From contig NZ_JHQL01000001.1 of NCBI RefSeq assembly GCF_000712975.1, forward strand, positions 848,625 through 912,624: DNA of 64,000 bases, in the 5' to 3' direction. The notes under the pieces are model-generated. The model saw nothing but the letters and a program-made list of their open reading frames with translations, searched no databases and was not told where the DNA came from. The translations under genes were made by a program, and so were the position numbers. The first letter of the stretch is position 1; each line of letters starts with the position of its first letter. Below are positions 55,381 to 64,000 of this stretch, one piece after another. This DNA comes from Vreelandella neptunia. GTDB lineage: Bacteria > Pseudomonadota > Gammaproteobacteria > Pseudomonadales > Halomonadaceae.

Positions 55381-55429
55381 CTTAACGCCTTTCAACGAGC
55401 TAATAGCGGAGTGTGTTGACAGTAAATAG

Positions 55430-55729
55430 CTAGCTCGCCACTTTGGCTAATAACTTCAGCTTACGTACCAGCATATAGCTTGCTAGGGCTTTTCTGCCAA
55501 CGGCCATTGCGCCACCAGGATGGCGAAAAATACGCACGGCAGCAACGCCACCGATTATATACAAGGGCAGCTTGAGCCTACGCCAGTTACTGTCTAAGGG
55601 TGAAGCAGCGTTCGTCAGCGTATCGCTATCCACTAAAATATCGATACGTTGCTGTTCTAATTCAGCTAACAGCAAAGCTTTACGTTCTGCTCGGCTAAGA
55701 GGTTTATTGACGGTGTTGGGACGAGTCAT
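55430..55729 (-). CDS. YqjK-like family protein
   Basis: 99 residues from ATG 55729, which has GGAGG 9 nt upstream; the frame opens further to 55765. Basic N-terminus (NKPLSRAERKALLLAELEQQ) and one hydrophobic segment (LYIIGGVAAVRIF), ending in a Lys/Leu-rich helix. Overlaps the yqjE-like gene by 26 bp. The third gene of a yqjD-yqjE-yqjK-like set, whose products in E. coli are inner-membrane proteins linked to stress and ribosome hibernation. Confidence 0.7.
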   Translation of the reverse strand: MTRPNTVNKPLSRAERKALLLAELEQQRIDILVDSDTLTNAASPLDSNWRRLKLPLYIIGGVAAVRIFRHPGGAMAVGRKALASYMLVRKLKLLAKVAS

Positions 55730-56108
55730 CCTCATTAACCTCCAGCAGAGCACGGTCAGCGGCAAGTTGCTTAAGTGTTTCTTTTAGTAGCGTATGCTGC
55801 TTCGCTTGACGCATGGCTGCTACTGCCAACAAAAAACTGATGGCAATAAGCACGCCTGCGCTAACGCCGATCGCAGTAAGCCGATAGGTATCCCAAAACA
55901 GCACTACCACCAGCGCAGTGAGTGTCGCGACGCCTAATAGCAGTAACAATAAGCTAGCCCCTGCCAGCAAGAGCAGGGTGAGTAAACGAGCACGTTCTTC
56001 TTCTAATTCTAGAACCGCCAAACGGAGCCGAGTTTCACCATTGGCAATTAATGATTTCAGCAGGCGTTTGGCAGCAGAGAAGACGCGTTGTGTAGGCCCT
56101 AACGCCAT
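55704..56108 (-). CDS. Phage holin family protein (YqjE-like)
   Basis: 134-residue membrane protein with two adjacent hydrophobic segments (LLTLLLLAGASLLLLLLGVA and LTAIGVSAGVLIAISFLLAV, about 40-95) between charged ends. It matches the YqjE/Actinobacterial holin X family. The word holin is historical and no lysis role is implied. Shares one base with the upstream DUF883 gene stop. Confidence 0.8.
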   Translation of the reverse strand: MALGPTQRVFSAAKRLLKSLIANGETRLRLAVLELEEERARLLTLLLLAGASLLLLLLGVATLTALVVVLFWDTYRLTAIGVSAGVLIAISFLLAVAAMRQAKQHTLLKETLKQLAADRALLEVNEDDSSQHRQ

Positions 56109-56440
56109 TAGCGACGACCGAGAAGCATACCCACTACTAAGCCCGCGGCAGCACCAATACCAATGCTAGCCCATGGGTTTTCATGTACGTAACGATCACA
56201 GCAGTCAACTTGCTGAGATAATGTTTCACGGGTGTCCTCATAAAGTCGTTCACCACGTGCTTCTAGGCGCGCTCGTGTATCTTTCAAGCGCTTTTCAGCA
56301 CGCTCTCGAAGGTCGCGCATTTCGCCACTGGCATCTTTGGACGTAGCGTTCATCAACTCTTCGACAGTTTCACTCAGGTGGCGGAGGTCTTCCTTCAGCT
56401 GGTCAGCACGAGCAGAAGTATCAGTATTACGTTTGGCCAT
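56108..56440 (-). CDS. DUF883 family protein (YqjD/ElaB-like)
   Basis: 110 residues: a long charged helix (1-80) and a single C-terminal membrane anchor ENPWASIGIGAAAGLVVGMLLGRR region. E. coli YqjD, ElaB and YgaM of this family tether stationary-phase ribosomes to the membrane. First gene of the three-gene yqjDEK-like operon. Confidence 0.88.
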   Translation of the reverse strand: MAKRNTDTSARADQLKEDLRHLSETVEELMNATSKDASGEMRDLRERAEKRLKDTRARLEARGERLYEDTRETLSQQVDCCDRYVHENPWASIGIGAAAGLVVGMLLGRR

Positions 56441-56519
56441 GATGTCATCCTTTGACGAGTGAATATAAATAAGTACAGCTCAAGCATAGCAGCCGTTAAC
56501 TATAAGACAACCTCAAGCG

Positions 56520-57539
56520 CTAACGGTTCAGCCCAGTCGCACTGAACAAGGGATTCAAACTAAAGCCGATGCTAAGGCGATGGACGCGATTGTTGTAATC
56601 AATCATGCTTTCTCCATAACCGTAGTAATACTGCACATGAGCACGGACATTGTTGAACGCAGGCCAGCTGTAGTCTATCTGGGTGCCGTAATTGCCAGCG
56701 CTCGGGTTGCCACGCAGTTGTCCAGCTACTTCGTGGTTACGATTAAGTCGTTTTGCCAAACGTAGGTCGCCATAGCCAACAAAGCGATCAATGTCTGGGT
56801 TGTCATCGTCGCTTTCAGACTCAGGGACACGCCAATGTGGCGCTAATGAAAGTGCCCAATCACCGCGCTGAAACGTACTTTCCAAATAGACTCTATTCCA
56901 GCTGCGTGAAAGCGGGTCTGAACGGCCATTGGATTGATGGATAAAGGACAAGCGATTACGTGTATTGACCCAGCCCAACGCGCTCCACGCGTTATCAAAA
57001 TCAATAAAAATTTCAGGTTCGTAATTGGTTTCCCGGAAGGGGGAGGAGGCATCGGTGTTATAGGCTTGCCACCAGCTACGCTGTGTGTAAGCAAAATAGA
57101 CGTCGCCAATATCACCAAACACATCCTGAGCTAGGTTGAACTTGGCACTAAACTGAAATTTCACTTCGACATCATTAGGTGCGGAGTCTTCAGAAATGCT
57201 GCGAAAGTTTTCGGTATTCTGATTGGTGTTATAGCTAACGGGCAAAAGATAGTTGGTACGGTGAGTCGTAATCGCAAACGGGTTGCGTGATGATTCCTGC
57301 TCCAGCTGACGGCGATCACTGAGGTCCTCAAGTGCCTCTTCTTCGGGAAGTAGCTGGGGGCGGAAAGTGAACTCGTTTGCTGTTGGTTCTTCAACGTGTT
57401 GTAGCTGCTGGCGCAGCTGATAAAGCTCGGTATTGAGTGCGCGGATGCGCGCTTCAATTTCCTCGCGTGACTCTGCAAAGGCATTTTCAGTGCCTAGCAG
57501 TACAATTAAACTAGCTAACAGCAGTTTTCGAATGACCAT
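56520..57539 (-). CDS. pldA: Outer membrane phospholipase A
   Basis: Calcium-dependent 12-stranded beta-barrel that removes phospholipids from the outer leaflet. 339 residues from ATG 57539 (GAG 8 nt upstream); ATG 57545 is close. Signal peptide cut after NAFA-ES. Catalytic His201, Ser203 and Asn215 (HQSNGRSDPLSRSWNR) sit exactly 59 residues after E. coli His142/Ser144/Asn156, so the N-terminus has a 59-residue periplasmic extension containing a coiled coil (about 25-50). Confidence 0.93.
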   Translation of the reverse strand: MVIRKLLLASLIVLLGTENAFAESREEIEARIRALNTELYQLRQQLQHVEEPTANEFTFRPQLLPEEEALEDLSDRRQLEQESSRNPFAITTHRTNYLLPVSYNTNQNTENFRSISEDSAPNDVEVKFQFSAKFNLAQDVFGDIGDVYFAYTQRSWWQAYNTDASSPFRETNYEPEIFIDFDNAWSALGWVNTRNRLSFIHQSNGRSDPLSRSWNRVYLESTFQRGDWALSLAPHWRVPESESDDDNPDIDRFVGYGDLRLAKRLNRNHEVAGQLRGNPSAGNYGTQIDYSWPAFNNVRAHVQYYYGYGESMIDYNNRVHRLSIGFSLNPLFSATGLNR

Positions 57540-57739
57540 CAACATGGCTCGCAAAAAATAGAAGGCAATTATCACAGTCTCTTCTAACACGCCCATCGTG
57601 TAAGTCAATATATCCTGTTCAGCAAGCGCGTTAGATTGCGTAAGACGCCAGAACGCCTGACAATGATCACCTTACAAATGGTCTTCGTGGTTAGGCTTCT
57701 TAGTTGGGGTAGTATTCATGTCGATGAGGCATAGGTAAC

Positions 57740-60700
57740 GTGGTTATAAACGCGCTGAAGGTACTCTCTAAGCACCTCTCTAAGCTTTTCTGTGTTTATT
57801 TATTGTTAATATTTACTGGTGCCGGATACGCGCAAACACCGCTGCTTGAGCAAGTCCCCTCTGAGGCACAGTTATCTGAACGATTAGCTGAGCTTGAGTC
57901 TCAAGAAAGTGAGCTGACCACAGAGCAGAACCAGGTTAAAGAAGCCTTGTCTGCTGCATTACAAAGCTACGAGCGTCTCCACGCGGTTGAAGAACGCCTT
58001 AGCGCGTTAGAAGAGCGGGTTGCTCAGGCACCTGAAATACTGCTCCGCCTAGAACGCGAGCTAAATGCCGCTGAAGAGGAAAGCCAGCAGTTGTCGCTAG
58101 GTAACCTTAGTGACATGCCGCTGGAGGAGCTAGAAGCACAGCAAGCAGAAGCTGTGGTAGAGCTTCAGCAGTTGCAAAGCCAATTGGCTGAAGTTAACTC
58201 GCAGCTATTGGCAGCACAAACGCTGCCTGAGCGTGCTCAGCAAGCCATTTCAGATGCGCTGCAACGCGCTGAAAGTTTACGGCGCCAAGCGGATGAGCGA
58301 GAAGCGCTGCTAGGCGATCGGCAGCTGTCAGCGCGCAACGATGCACAATTAATTCAGTGGCGCATTGAGCGTGCCCTTGCTGAGCAGGAAGTTAGCCTCA
58401 ATCAACGCGAACTGAGTGCTAATAGTCGGTTACGTGAGCTGGCACAAGAGCGGCGGGAGCTTATTGAACTACAAATAGATCAGCAGGAGCAGCAGCTTAA
58501 CTTATTGCAAGGTGTCATTGACCGCCAGCGGCGGCTGCTTTCTGAGCAGGCCATTGCGGATGCAGCAAAAAATGATCCGCTGATCGCAGAAGGGCATCCA
58601 GTGGTGCTCAATGCCCAGCAAACTAACCAAGCACTGAGTCTTGAATTGCTGCGGGCCACGGATCGAGCGAATGGCATTATACGTGAAAATATTGAGGCCC
58701 AGCGCCAGTTAGATCATGTGCGGCAACTTCAGCGCAGCCTTAATGAGCAAATTGACGCTATTCGTGGTAGCCAGCTGTTATCACGTATTCTAAGAGAGCA
58801 GCGACAGTCATTACCTCTGGTTGCGCCAAAGCGTAATTTGCAGGATGAGATTGCCGATCTGCGTCTCAAGCAATTTGACTTGATTCGACAGCGTGATCAG
58901 CTACGCCAAAGCGATCGTTTGGCGGCTCAGCGCTTGCAGGAAGCAGGGGTAGATGTCACGCCAGGGCTAGTGGACTCCCTAACGCGGCTTTATCAGTCGC
59001 GCCGTGAATTAGTAGAGCAGCTTGAACAGTCCTATGGCAGCCTGCTCAGTGCCGCGATTGAGCTACAGCTAAATCAACAACAGTTATTAACAACAACGCG
59101 AGATTTACGGGCAACTATCGATGAGCAGCTATTCTGGGTAGCGAATAGCCGTCCTCTGGATTTCAATTGGTTACGACAAATTCCCCATAACCTTCAACTG
59201 GAGTGGCGAGAAGGTGAGTGGCGGGCAATTTTGCCCTCTCAATGGCAAGGCTTCTCTTGGCAAATGCTAAGTGGCGCGCCGGTTGTTTTACTTGGCGTAA
59301 TGCTGATTGGGCTGCGCCGACGAATTAAGTCACGGCTTGAGCTAATTCATTCACAAATAGGCCGGCTGAAAAGTGATACTCAGTTACATACAACAAAGGC
59401 TGTGCTTTTAAACGTGCTATTGGCATCGCCAGGCCCACTGGGTTTGGCAGGGATTGGTGTTGCTCTAAGTGAAGCTGAAGGAGCATTAGCAAGTAGCGTT
59501 TCACCCGCGCTAATGCAGCTGGCGCTAAGCTGGGCGGTTGTGGCTTTAGGGCGTCGTCTTCTTGTCCACGATGGTGTTGCAGAGCGTCATTTTACTTGGG
59601 CGCCAGCTTATACATCGCGGTTGCGTAAACTGCTGGGTGGATTGGGGGTAGCGTTAGTTCCGGTGGTTGCTATTGCTGCGCTTTCAGGGCAAATGGAAAC
59701 TCCGCTAGCGTTACGCCCGGTGGCGATCGGTCTCTTTGCCGCAGGTTTAATAGCCATGAGCTGGTGGCTGGCACTGTTAATCCTAGCTCATGTACCGTTT
59801 TTCGGTGTGCGACTCTTTCGGTTGGTGTTAGGGCTTGCCATGGCGTCGGTACCGCTTGTGCTGCTAGGGCTGGTGCTCTGGGGCTATGAGTATACGGCTT
59901 TGCAACTGGTGGCTCGCTTTGCGATAACGCTTTATCTGTTGGGCTTGTGGGTCGTGGTTGAGGCTACCGTTGTTCGTAGCCTAGCAGTGGCGGCCCGCCG
60001 GTTAGCGTATCGACGTGCGCTTGCCAGGCGTCGTGCTCAAGTGCAAGAGGGGGCAGAAGGTGGGTTGGAGGTCGTTGAAGAGCCACCTTTAGATATGGAA
60101 AAGATCAACTCGCAATCCTTACGCTTATCAAAGTTGATTTTGTTAATCGGCTTCAGTGCCCTGCTGTATCTTGTGTGGTCAGACCTGCTGGCCGTGTTGG
60201 GGTATTTGGATCAAGTAGCCATATGGGATGCGGAAGAGGGTGATTTAGTCGGTGACGCGCTATCGCTTTCCGATGTATTTACGGCGCTGCTGGTAGTTGC
60301 TATTACCTTTATTATGGCGCGTAACTTGCCTGGTTTGTTGGAAGTGATGGTGCTTTCACGCCTGTCATTAAAGCAGGGCAGCGCTTATGCCATCAGTTCA
60401 CTACTCTCTTATACCATTGTGGGTACGGGGGTTGTGATGGCGTTGGCGACGCTGGGCGTTTCGTGGAATAAATTGCAGTGGCTGGTGGCTGCACTAAGTG
60501 TCGGCTTAGGCTTTGGGCTTCAAGAGATATTTGCCAACTTTATTTCCGGCTTGATTATTCTATTTGAACGCCCAATTCGCATTGGCGACACTATCACGCT
60601 CGGTAATCTTCATGGCACAGTGAGCCGAATTCGCATACGGGCCACTACCGTGACTGACTTTGACCGAAAAGAAATCATCATTCCAAATAAAACGTTTGTA

Positions 60701-61090
60701 ACGGATCAGCTCATCAATTGGTCGTTGTCAGATAATGTGACCCGCGTGGTGCTAACTTATGGGGTTGCTCATGGCTCTGATTTGCCTTTAGTGCACGCAC
60801 TACTGCGTCAAGCTGCGGATGAAAACCCTCGCGTGCTAGAAGATCCAGAGCCTCAGGTTTTCTGTCTGAACTACGGTCCGCACAGCTTGAATTTTGAGGT
60901 GCGTATTTTCGTTAACGATTTGCTTGACCGCCTGTTTGCTGCTGACGAAGTTAACTGCCGAGTTGACGAGCTGTTCCGTGAAGCAGGGGTACGGGTGGCC
61001 TTCGAACAAATGGACGTGTGGCTGCACCGTGACCCAGGTGAGTCTGTTAAAGTGCAGTCAGCTAACCAACTGCCTTCTGCTAACCGCTAA
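57740..61090 (+). CDS. Mechanosensitive channel of the MscK/KefA type
   Basis: 1116-residue large MscS-superfamily channel from a GTG start (AGG 5 nt upstream). Signal peptide VYLLLIFTGAGYAQ, a periplasmic domain of about 450 residues with long coiled coils, about eleven helices (500-970) and a C-terminal MscS core with the pore-lining helix and loop LGFGLQEIFANFISG and FERPIRIGDTITL. E. coli MscK is K+-dependent and 1120 residues long. It relieves turgor on osmotic down-shift, relevant to a halophile. Confidence 0.93.
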   Translation: MVINALKVLSKHLSKLFCVYLLLIFTGAGYAQTPLLEQVPSEAQLSERLAELESQESELTTEQNQVKEALSAALQSYERLHAVEERLSALEERVAQAPEILLRLERELNAAEEESQQLSLGNLSDMPLEELEAQQAEAVVELQQLQSQLAEVNSQLLAAQTLPERAQQAISDALQRAESLRRQADEREALLGDRQLSARNDAQLIQWRIERALAEQEVSLNQRELSANSRLRELAQERRELIELQIDQQEQQLNLLQGVIDRQRRLLSEQAIADAAKNDPLIAEGHPVVLNAQQTNQALSLELLRATDRANGIIRENIEAQRQLDHVRQLQRSLNEQIDAIRGSQLLSRILREQRQSLPLVAPKRNLQDEIADLRLKQFDLIRQRDQLRQSDRLAAQRLQEAGVDVTPGLVDSLTRLYQSRRELVEQLEQSYGSLLSAAIELQLNQQQLLTTTRDLRATIDEQLFWVANSRPLDFNWLRQIPHNLQLEWREGEWRAILPSQWQGFSWQMLSGAPVVLLGVMLIGLRRRIKSRLELIHSQIGRLKSDTQLHTTKAVLLNVLLASPGPLGLAGIGVALSEAEGALASSVSPALMQLALSWAVVALGRRLLVHDGVAERHFTWAPAYTSRLRKLLGGLGVALVPVVAIAALSGQMETPLALRPVAIGLFAAGLIAMSWWLALLILAHVPFFGVRLFRLVLGLAMASVPLVLLGLVLWGYEYTALQLVARFAITLYLLGLWVVVEATVVRSLAVAARRLAYRRALARRRAQVQEGAEGGLEVVEEPPLDMEKINSQSLRLSKLILLIGFSALLYLVWSDLLAVLGYLDQVAIWDAEEGDLVGDALSLSDVFTALLVVAITFIMARNLPGLLEVMVLSRLSLKQGSAYAISSLLSYTIVGTGVVMALATLGVSWNKLQWLVAALSVGLGFGLQEIFANFISGLIILFERPIRIGDTITLGNLHGTVSRIRIRATTVTDFDRKEIIIPNKTFVTDQLINWSLSDNVTRVVLTYGVAHGSDLPLVHALLRQAADENPRVLEDPEPQVFCLNYGPHSLNFEVRIFVNDLLDRLFAADEVNCRVDELFREAGVRVAFEQMDVWLHRDPGESVKVQSANQLPSANR

Positions 61091-61133
61091 TTACCATTAA
61101 TCGATAGGTTTAAGGTTAGCATCAGCGTTGGTG

Positions 61134-61910
61134 TTAAGCGCTTGGTTTTTCATGTTTACTCGCGAGCAGTAAAAACTCCCGATTACCATCGCTGCCGGTA
61201 ATCGGGCTTTCCTGCCAGTGGCTAATGACTAAGCCGCACTCAGTACAAGCATCGCGTATCTTTTGCTCTACGTCGCTATAACGGCTAGCGTCACGCACAA
61301 TGCCGCGCTTATCTAGTGCGCCTGGTTCTAACTCAAACTGTGGTTTTACCAATGAAAGCAGTTGCCCCCCAGTGGGAAGAAGGGAGGCAATCTCTGGCAA
61401 AATCAGTGTCTGAGAAATGAACGAAACGTCCATTACGGCGATGTCGATAGGATGTTTAGCCACGGTTTGTTGAAGCTCTGTCGAGGACGTCATATAACGG
61501 GCATTTAAGCCTTCAAGACAAGTGACCCTCGGGTCGTCACGTAAGCGCTCGGCTAGCTGGGCATGACCAACGTCTACGCCAATCACATGACGGGCACCAA
61601 ACTGCAATGCGCAGTCGGTAAACCCCCCCGTTGATTGGCCAACGTCTAACACAATAAGCTCTTCCAGGCGCCTATCCAGTGCGTTAAGGACGCCCTCTAA
61701 TTTCAAACCAGCACGGGAAACATAGCGCTCTTCAGGGTCTTCATCGATATGCAATAAAGTATCTTGCGGCCATTTTTCAGACGGTTTAGCGAGTAGCGTG
61801 CCATCTTGAAGCGACACACGTCCGTTACGAATTAATCGCTGCGCACGGGTGCGAGAACTGACCAGCCCTTGGCTGACCAGTAGTTGGTCTAATCGTGTCA
61901 ATTGAGTCAT
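61134..61910 (-). CDS. TlyA-family rRNA 2'-O-methyltransferase
   Basis: 258 residues from ATG 61910 (a TTG at 61919 would add three). An N-terminal S4 RNA-binding domain (LDQLLVSQGLVSSRTRAQRLI) is followed by an FtsJ-like methyltransferase fold with SAM loop LDVGQSTGGFTDCAL and the family tetrad Lys/Asp/Lys/Glu expected. In Mycobacterium TlyA methylates 16S and 23S rRNA and affects capreomycin sensitivity; it was once called hemolysin. Starts 44 bp after the 676-residue gene. Confidence 0.88.
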   Translation of the reverse strand: MTQLTRLDQLLVSQGLVSSRTRAQRLIRNGRVSLQDGTLLAKPSEKWPQDTLLHIDEDPEERYVSRAGLKLEGVLNALDRRLEELIVLDVGQSTGGFTDCALQFGARHVIGVDVGHAQLAERLRDDPRVTCLEGLNARYMTSSTELQQTVAKHPIDIAVMDVSFISQTLILPEIASLLPTGGQLLSLVKPQFELEPGALDKRGIVRDASRYSDVEQKIRDACTECGLVISHWQESPITGSDGNREFLLLASKHEKPSA

Positions 61911-61954
61911 TGTCGTCAATGTGGCAGTTATTCAGCGCGTCTGGCGAGTCCTTG

Positions 61955-63985
61955 CTACGGTGTGTGTGGCCCTTCGTCTGCCTGAAGCTCTGTCGGCGGC
62001 AAGCGGCTAGCTCCCCAGCTGCGATGCAGGTAGCTTTTTACAGACTCAAGTTCATCATCCGTTACGGTAGCCAGTTCGCCTCGCTCTAATGGGTCATAAT
62101 GGTAGATATATAGCCGAGAGGTAAATTGTTCAAAGGGTAAAGAAGCCTCGCCAAAGCGCTCTCCGTTACCAGACGTACTTACCTTAACGCCATCTCCCCA
62201 ATCTTGGCCGCTGTCGTTGTTGGGATTATAAAAATAGATCCTCATGACATCGTTTGGATCTAAAGACGCGCGTAAAATCGTTATTGCATGCCAACCAATA
62301 AACCGAGCGGCACTGTCAGTGACGGCGATGCCTGCTGGCTGAGGATGAATCAGCGGTTGGTTACCATTGTAATAGGGATGATAGCTGGCATAAAAGTGAC
62401 GAATAAAGTTATCTACGCCACTTAGTTGGCCGGTGGCAACGTCAACGTTAATGCTAAATCCACGGCCTGACCACCAACCATGGAACTCTGGGTTGACCCA
62501 GCGGTGAGGGTCGCCTTCACGGCCAATGCAGCGTCTACCCATCTCTGCATAGATGCGATCCAAATGGGGCACAACAATCAACGAAGCAGGGTCTAGATCC
62601 ATCGGCAGTTCAGATGCAACGCCAGATGCACTCTCCATTGAAGAGATTGCCTGACCTTCAAAATGCATAATGATTTCGTCATCCCGTGCTGCCCAGGCGA
62701 CCATTTGTAACAAATAGTCCGGATCATTGTAGGCCCACATGGAGAGCGCTCTTGCTGACTGGCAAGTTGGGTTGTTGCCTTGCCCTACACCTAACGGCAG
62801 CCCCAGCATGCATAGCACACCTTCAATGAGGCGTGCGCGAGGTGATGCGTCGACTCCATAGGCAAGGTTCAATCGCGCTTCTGACCATTCTGAAAGTTTT
62901 AAATTTAGCTGTCGCCACATCGCTGGGGCAACCGGAGGCTGATAGAGAATGCCCCGCTCAAGTAGCAGTGCCAAGCCATAGACCGCCTGCGCAGTAGCTG
63001 GGTAAACACCGCTGCGAATCAGGGCATGTACCAACTCACGATAGCACAGAAGGCAATCTCGTCCTGTTGATGAGAGGCCTAGGGCTTCTGATAGCAGGTG
63101 GTCTCCCTCTTCCAACAAATAACGCATAAGAACCGTATGGTAGGGTGATACTAACCCTGTGTCGTGCATGGCTCGGGCGAAGCCGGTAGATTCTGCTTGT
63201 AAAGCAGCATTATCCATACGTTCCAGTCGTTCACGATAAAGAGCTACGCCAGGGTCTTCACGGCAAGCTTGCGTTGGCCCAAAAAGTGAACTGACCAGTC
63301 TATCAGCCCCTTGGCCACTTGCGCCTAAATCAATTTCTGGATTGACTTGGCACAGCGCAATTTGAGTAATCATCTGTTTGATGGCATCAACTTGAATTGG
63401 GCGCTGCTTTAAAATGCGCCATATTTCATCAATAAGTTGATCAATCACATGTTCGTAACCAATGCGCTCGGCTAAATGTTTGAACAATTGCCTAGGGATA
63501 GTTGCTAAGCGTCCCTGAGTTTCTCGTTCGGCCTCACTTGGTGCGTTAAATAACAGCCATAAATTAATGGCCATTACTTGGGTTAAATAGTGGTGAGCGT
63601 GCTCTTGAGATACCAGTGCGTGAAGGTAATCACCTTTGGCAACTGCTAAAAGCCTCAATTCACTCAGAGCTTCAATTACCACCACGTTAGGGTCAGCACT
63701 TCTAAGTGAAAAAGTAGTTAGTGTAGGTACTAGAAACTGCGGTGTTTCCCAGTCTGAACCTGCAAACACTCCGGCGGATTCAAAATCCGCCGCGCGAGAT
63801 TCGAGGGCGGCGCAGCCACCCTCTTGCATCAAGATTCTGCGCGCAGTATCCATTACGCGAGGCAGCTTTGCCGGTTTAGAAAAAGCAGGAGCCTGCATAA
63901 GCAGGCGCACCGCCTCATCAAATTTTTTCAAAAGTCCGTTAAGCTTGCCATCTTCATAAGAAGATGCCTCTTGATTGGTCGTCAC
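61955..63985 (-). CDS. Uncharacterised 676-residue protein with papain-like C-terminal motifs
   Basis: Not recognised as a named family. The GTG start at 63985 is supported by AGGAG 5 nt upstream. Residues 1-390 are helix-rich with no signal peptide or membrane segment. Residues about 395-630 resemble a papain-like cysteine peptidase: Gln402 and Cys408 six residues apart in GQGNNPTCQSARALSMW, matching papain Gln19/Cys25; His566 in GWHAITIL; Asn587 in YNPNNDSGQDWGDG, matching His159/Asn175. The three lie 158 and 21 residues apart versus 134 and 16 in papain. A cysteine peptidase, transglutaminase or acyltransferase is possible; none is shown. It precedes tlyA by 44 bp and may be co-transcribed. 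Confidence 0.6.
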   Translation of the reverse strand: MTTNQEASSYEDGKLNGLLKKFDEAVRLLMQAPAFSKPAKLPRVMDTARRILMQEGGCAALESRAADFESAGVFAGSDWETPQFLVPTLTTFSLRSADPNVVVIEALSELRLLAVAKGDYLHALVSQEHAHHYLTQVMAINLWLLFNAPSEAERETQGRLATIPRQLFKHLAERIGYEHVIDQLIDEIWRILKQRPIQVDAIKQMITQIALCQVNPEIDLGASGQGADRLVSSLFGPTQACREDPGVALYRERLERMDNAALQAESTGFARAMHDTGLVSPYHTVLMRYLLEEGDHLLSEALGLSSTGRDCLLCYRELVHALIRSGVYPATAQAVYGLALLLERGILYQPPVAPAMWRQLNLKLSEWSEARLNLAYGVDASPRARLIEGVLCMLGLPLGVGQGNNPTCQSARALSMWAYNDPDYLLQMVAWAARDDEIIMHFEGQAISSMESASGVASELPMDLDPASLIVVPHLDRIYAEMGRRCIGREGDPHRWVNPEFHGWWSGRGFSINVDVATGQLSGVDNFIRHFYASYHPYYNGNQPLIHPQPAGIAVTDSAARFIGWHAITILRASLDPNDVMRIYFYNPNNDSGQDWGDGVKVSTSGNGERFGEASLPFEQFTSRLYIYHYDPLERGELATVTDDELESVKSYLHRSWGASRLPPTELQADEGPHTP

Positions 63986-64000
63986 GTTGACTCCTTATCC

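Noticed and set aside
55704..56440. Phage holin domain next to DUF883 as sign of a prophage
   Set aside because: The pair matches the chromosomal yqjD-yqjE stress operon; no other phage genes are present.
61134..61910. tlyA as a haemolysin toxin gene
   Set aside because: The S4 plus FtsJ-like domain order identifies an rRNA methyltransferase; the haemolysin name is historical.

Overview
The window reads as chromosomal DNA of a moderately halophilic gammaproteobacterium, most likely Halomonas or a close relative (Halomonadaceae). The main reasons are a class I PHA synthase with a Ser-x-Cys-x-Gly nucleophile box next to a phasin and a DUF6489 protein, the usual gammaproteobacterial gene orders (lnt-ybeX-ybeY-ybeZ-miaB; ychF-pth-rplY-prs-tRNA-Gln-ispE-lolB facing hemA-prfA-prmC), and even codon use throughout. 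The genus is inferred from recognised proteins, not from a search. No rRNA operon, insertion sequence, prophage or CRISPR array was seen.

Layout. 1-2.5 kb: end of an MFS transporter and an NSS-family sodium symporter. 2.4-4.3 kb: SOS-type umuDC operon under a near-consensus LexA box. 4.3-7.2 kb: a tiny predicted membrane peptide, an alpha/beta hydrolase, a patatin phospholipase and smrA. 7.3-9.4 kb: prmB-aroC. 9.4-12.4 kb: polyhydroxyalkanoate locus (DUF6489, phasin, phaC) with paired operator-like sites. 12.5-17.3 kb: four-gene exporter operon (TolC, HlyD and two ABC-2 permeases) without an ATPase gene. 17.6-19.1 kb: exported amidohydrolase. 19.2-24.7 kb: lnt-ybeX-ybeY-ybeZ-miaB. 24.9-25.3 kb: three tandem tRNA-Asn genes. 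25.5-29.5 kb: arsR-type regulator, prc protease, M18 aminopeptidase. 29.5-36.9 kb: tRNA-Met, ychF, pth, rplY, prs, tRNA-Gln, ispE, lolB and a TPR lipoprotein. 37.1-41.7 kb: hemA-prfA-prmC, an Lrp-type regulator and moeB. 41.8-44.1 kb: ahpF and ahpC. 44.4-48.6 kb: putrescine-type ABC importer potFGHI. 48.6-49.6 kb: CPXCG protein and DUF3617 protein. 49.7-54 kb: two-gene RND efflux pump. 54-61 kb: YhiN flavoprotein, yqjD-yqjE-yqjK-like membrane operon, pldA and an MscK-like channel. 61-64 kb: tlyA and a 676-residue protein of unknown function.

Working together. Most of the window is housekeeping: translation fidelity and termination (prmB, prmC, prfA, hemA, miaB, pth, rplY, ychF, tRNAs), envelope maintenance (lnt, lolB, pldA, MscK), carbon storage (PHA) and stress defence (umuDC, ahpCF, prc). 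Regulation is visible at several points: LexA for umuDC, an operator pair likely for a PhaR-type repressor before the phasin gene, a candidate OxyR site before ahpC, and an inverted repeat between the RND pump and its divergent neighbour. Attenuator-like hairpins follow the first, highly expressed gene in phaP-phaC, ahpC-ahpF and potF-potGHI.

The least explained items are the 676-residue protein, whose C-terminal half carries a papain-like Gln/Cys/His/Asn arrangement; the tRNA-Asn trio, in which copies 2 and 3 have complementary stem defects suggesting an exchange of halves; and the exporter operon without an ATPase.
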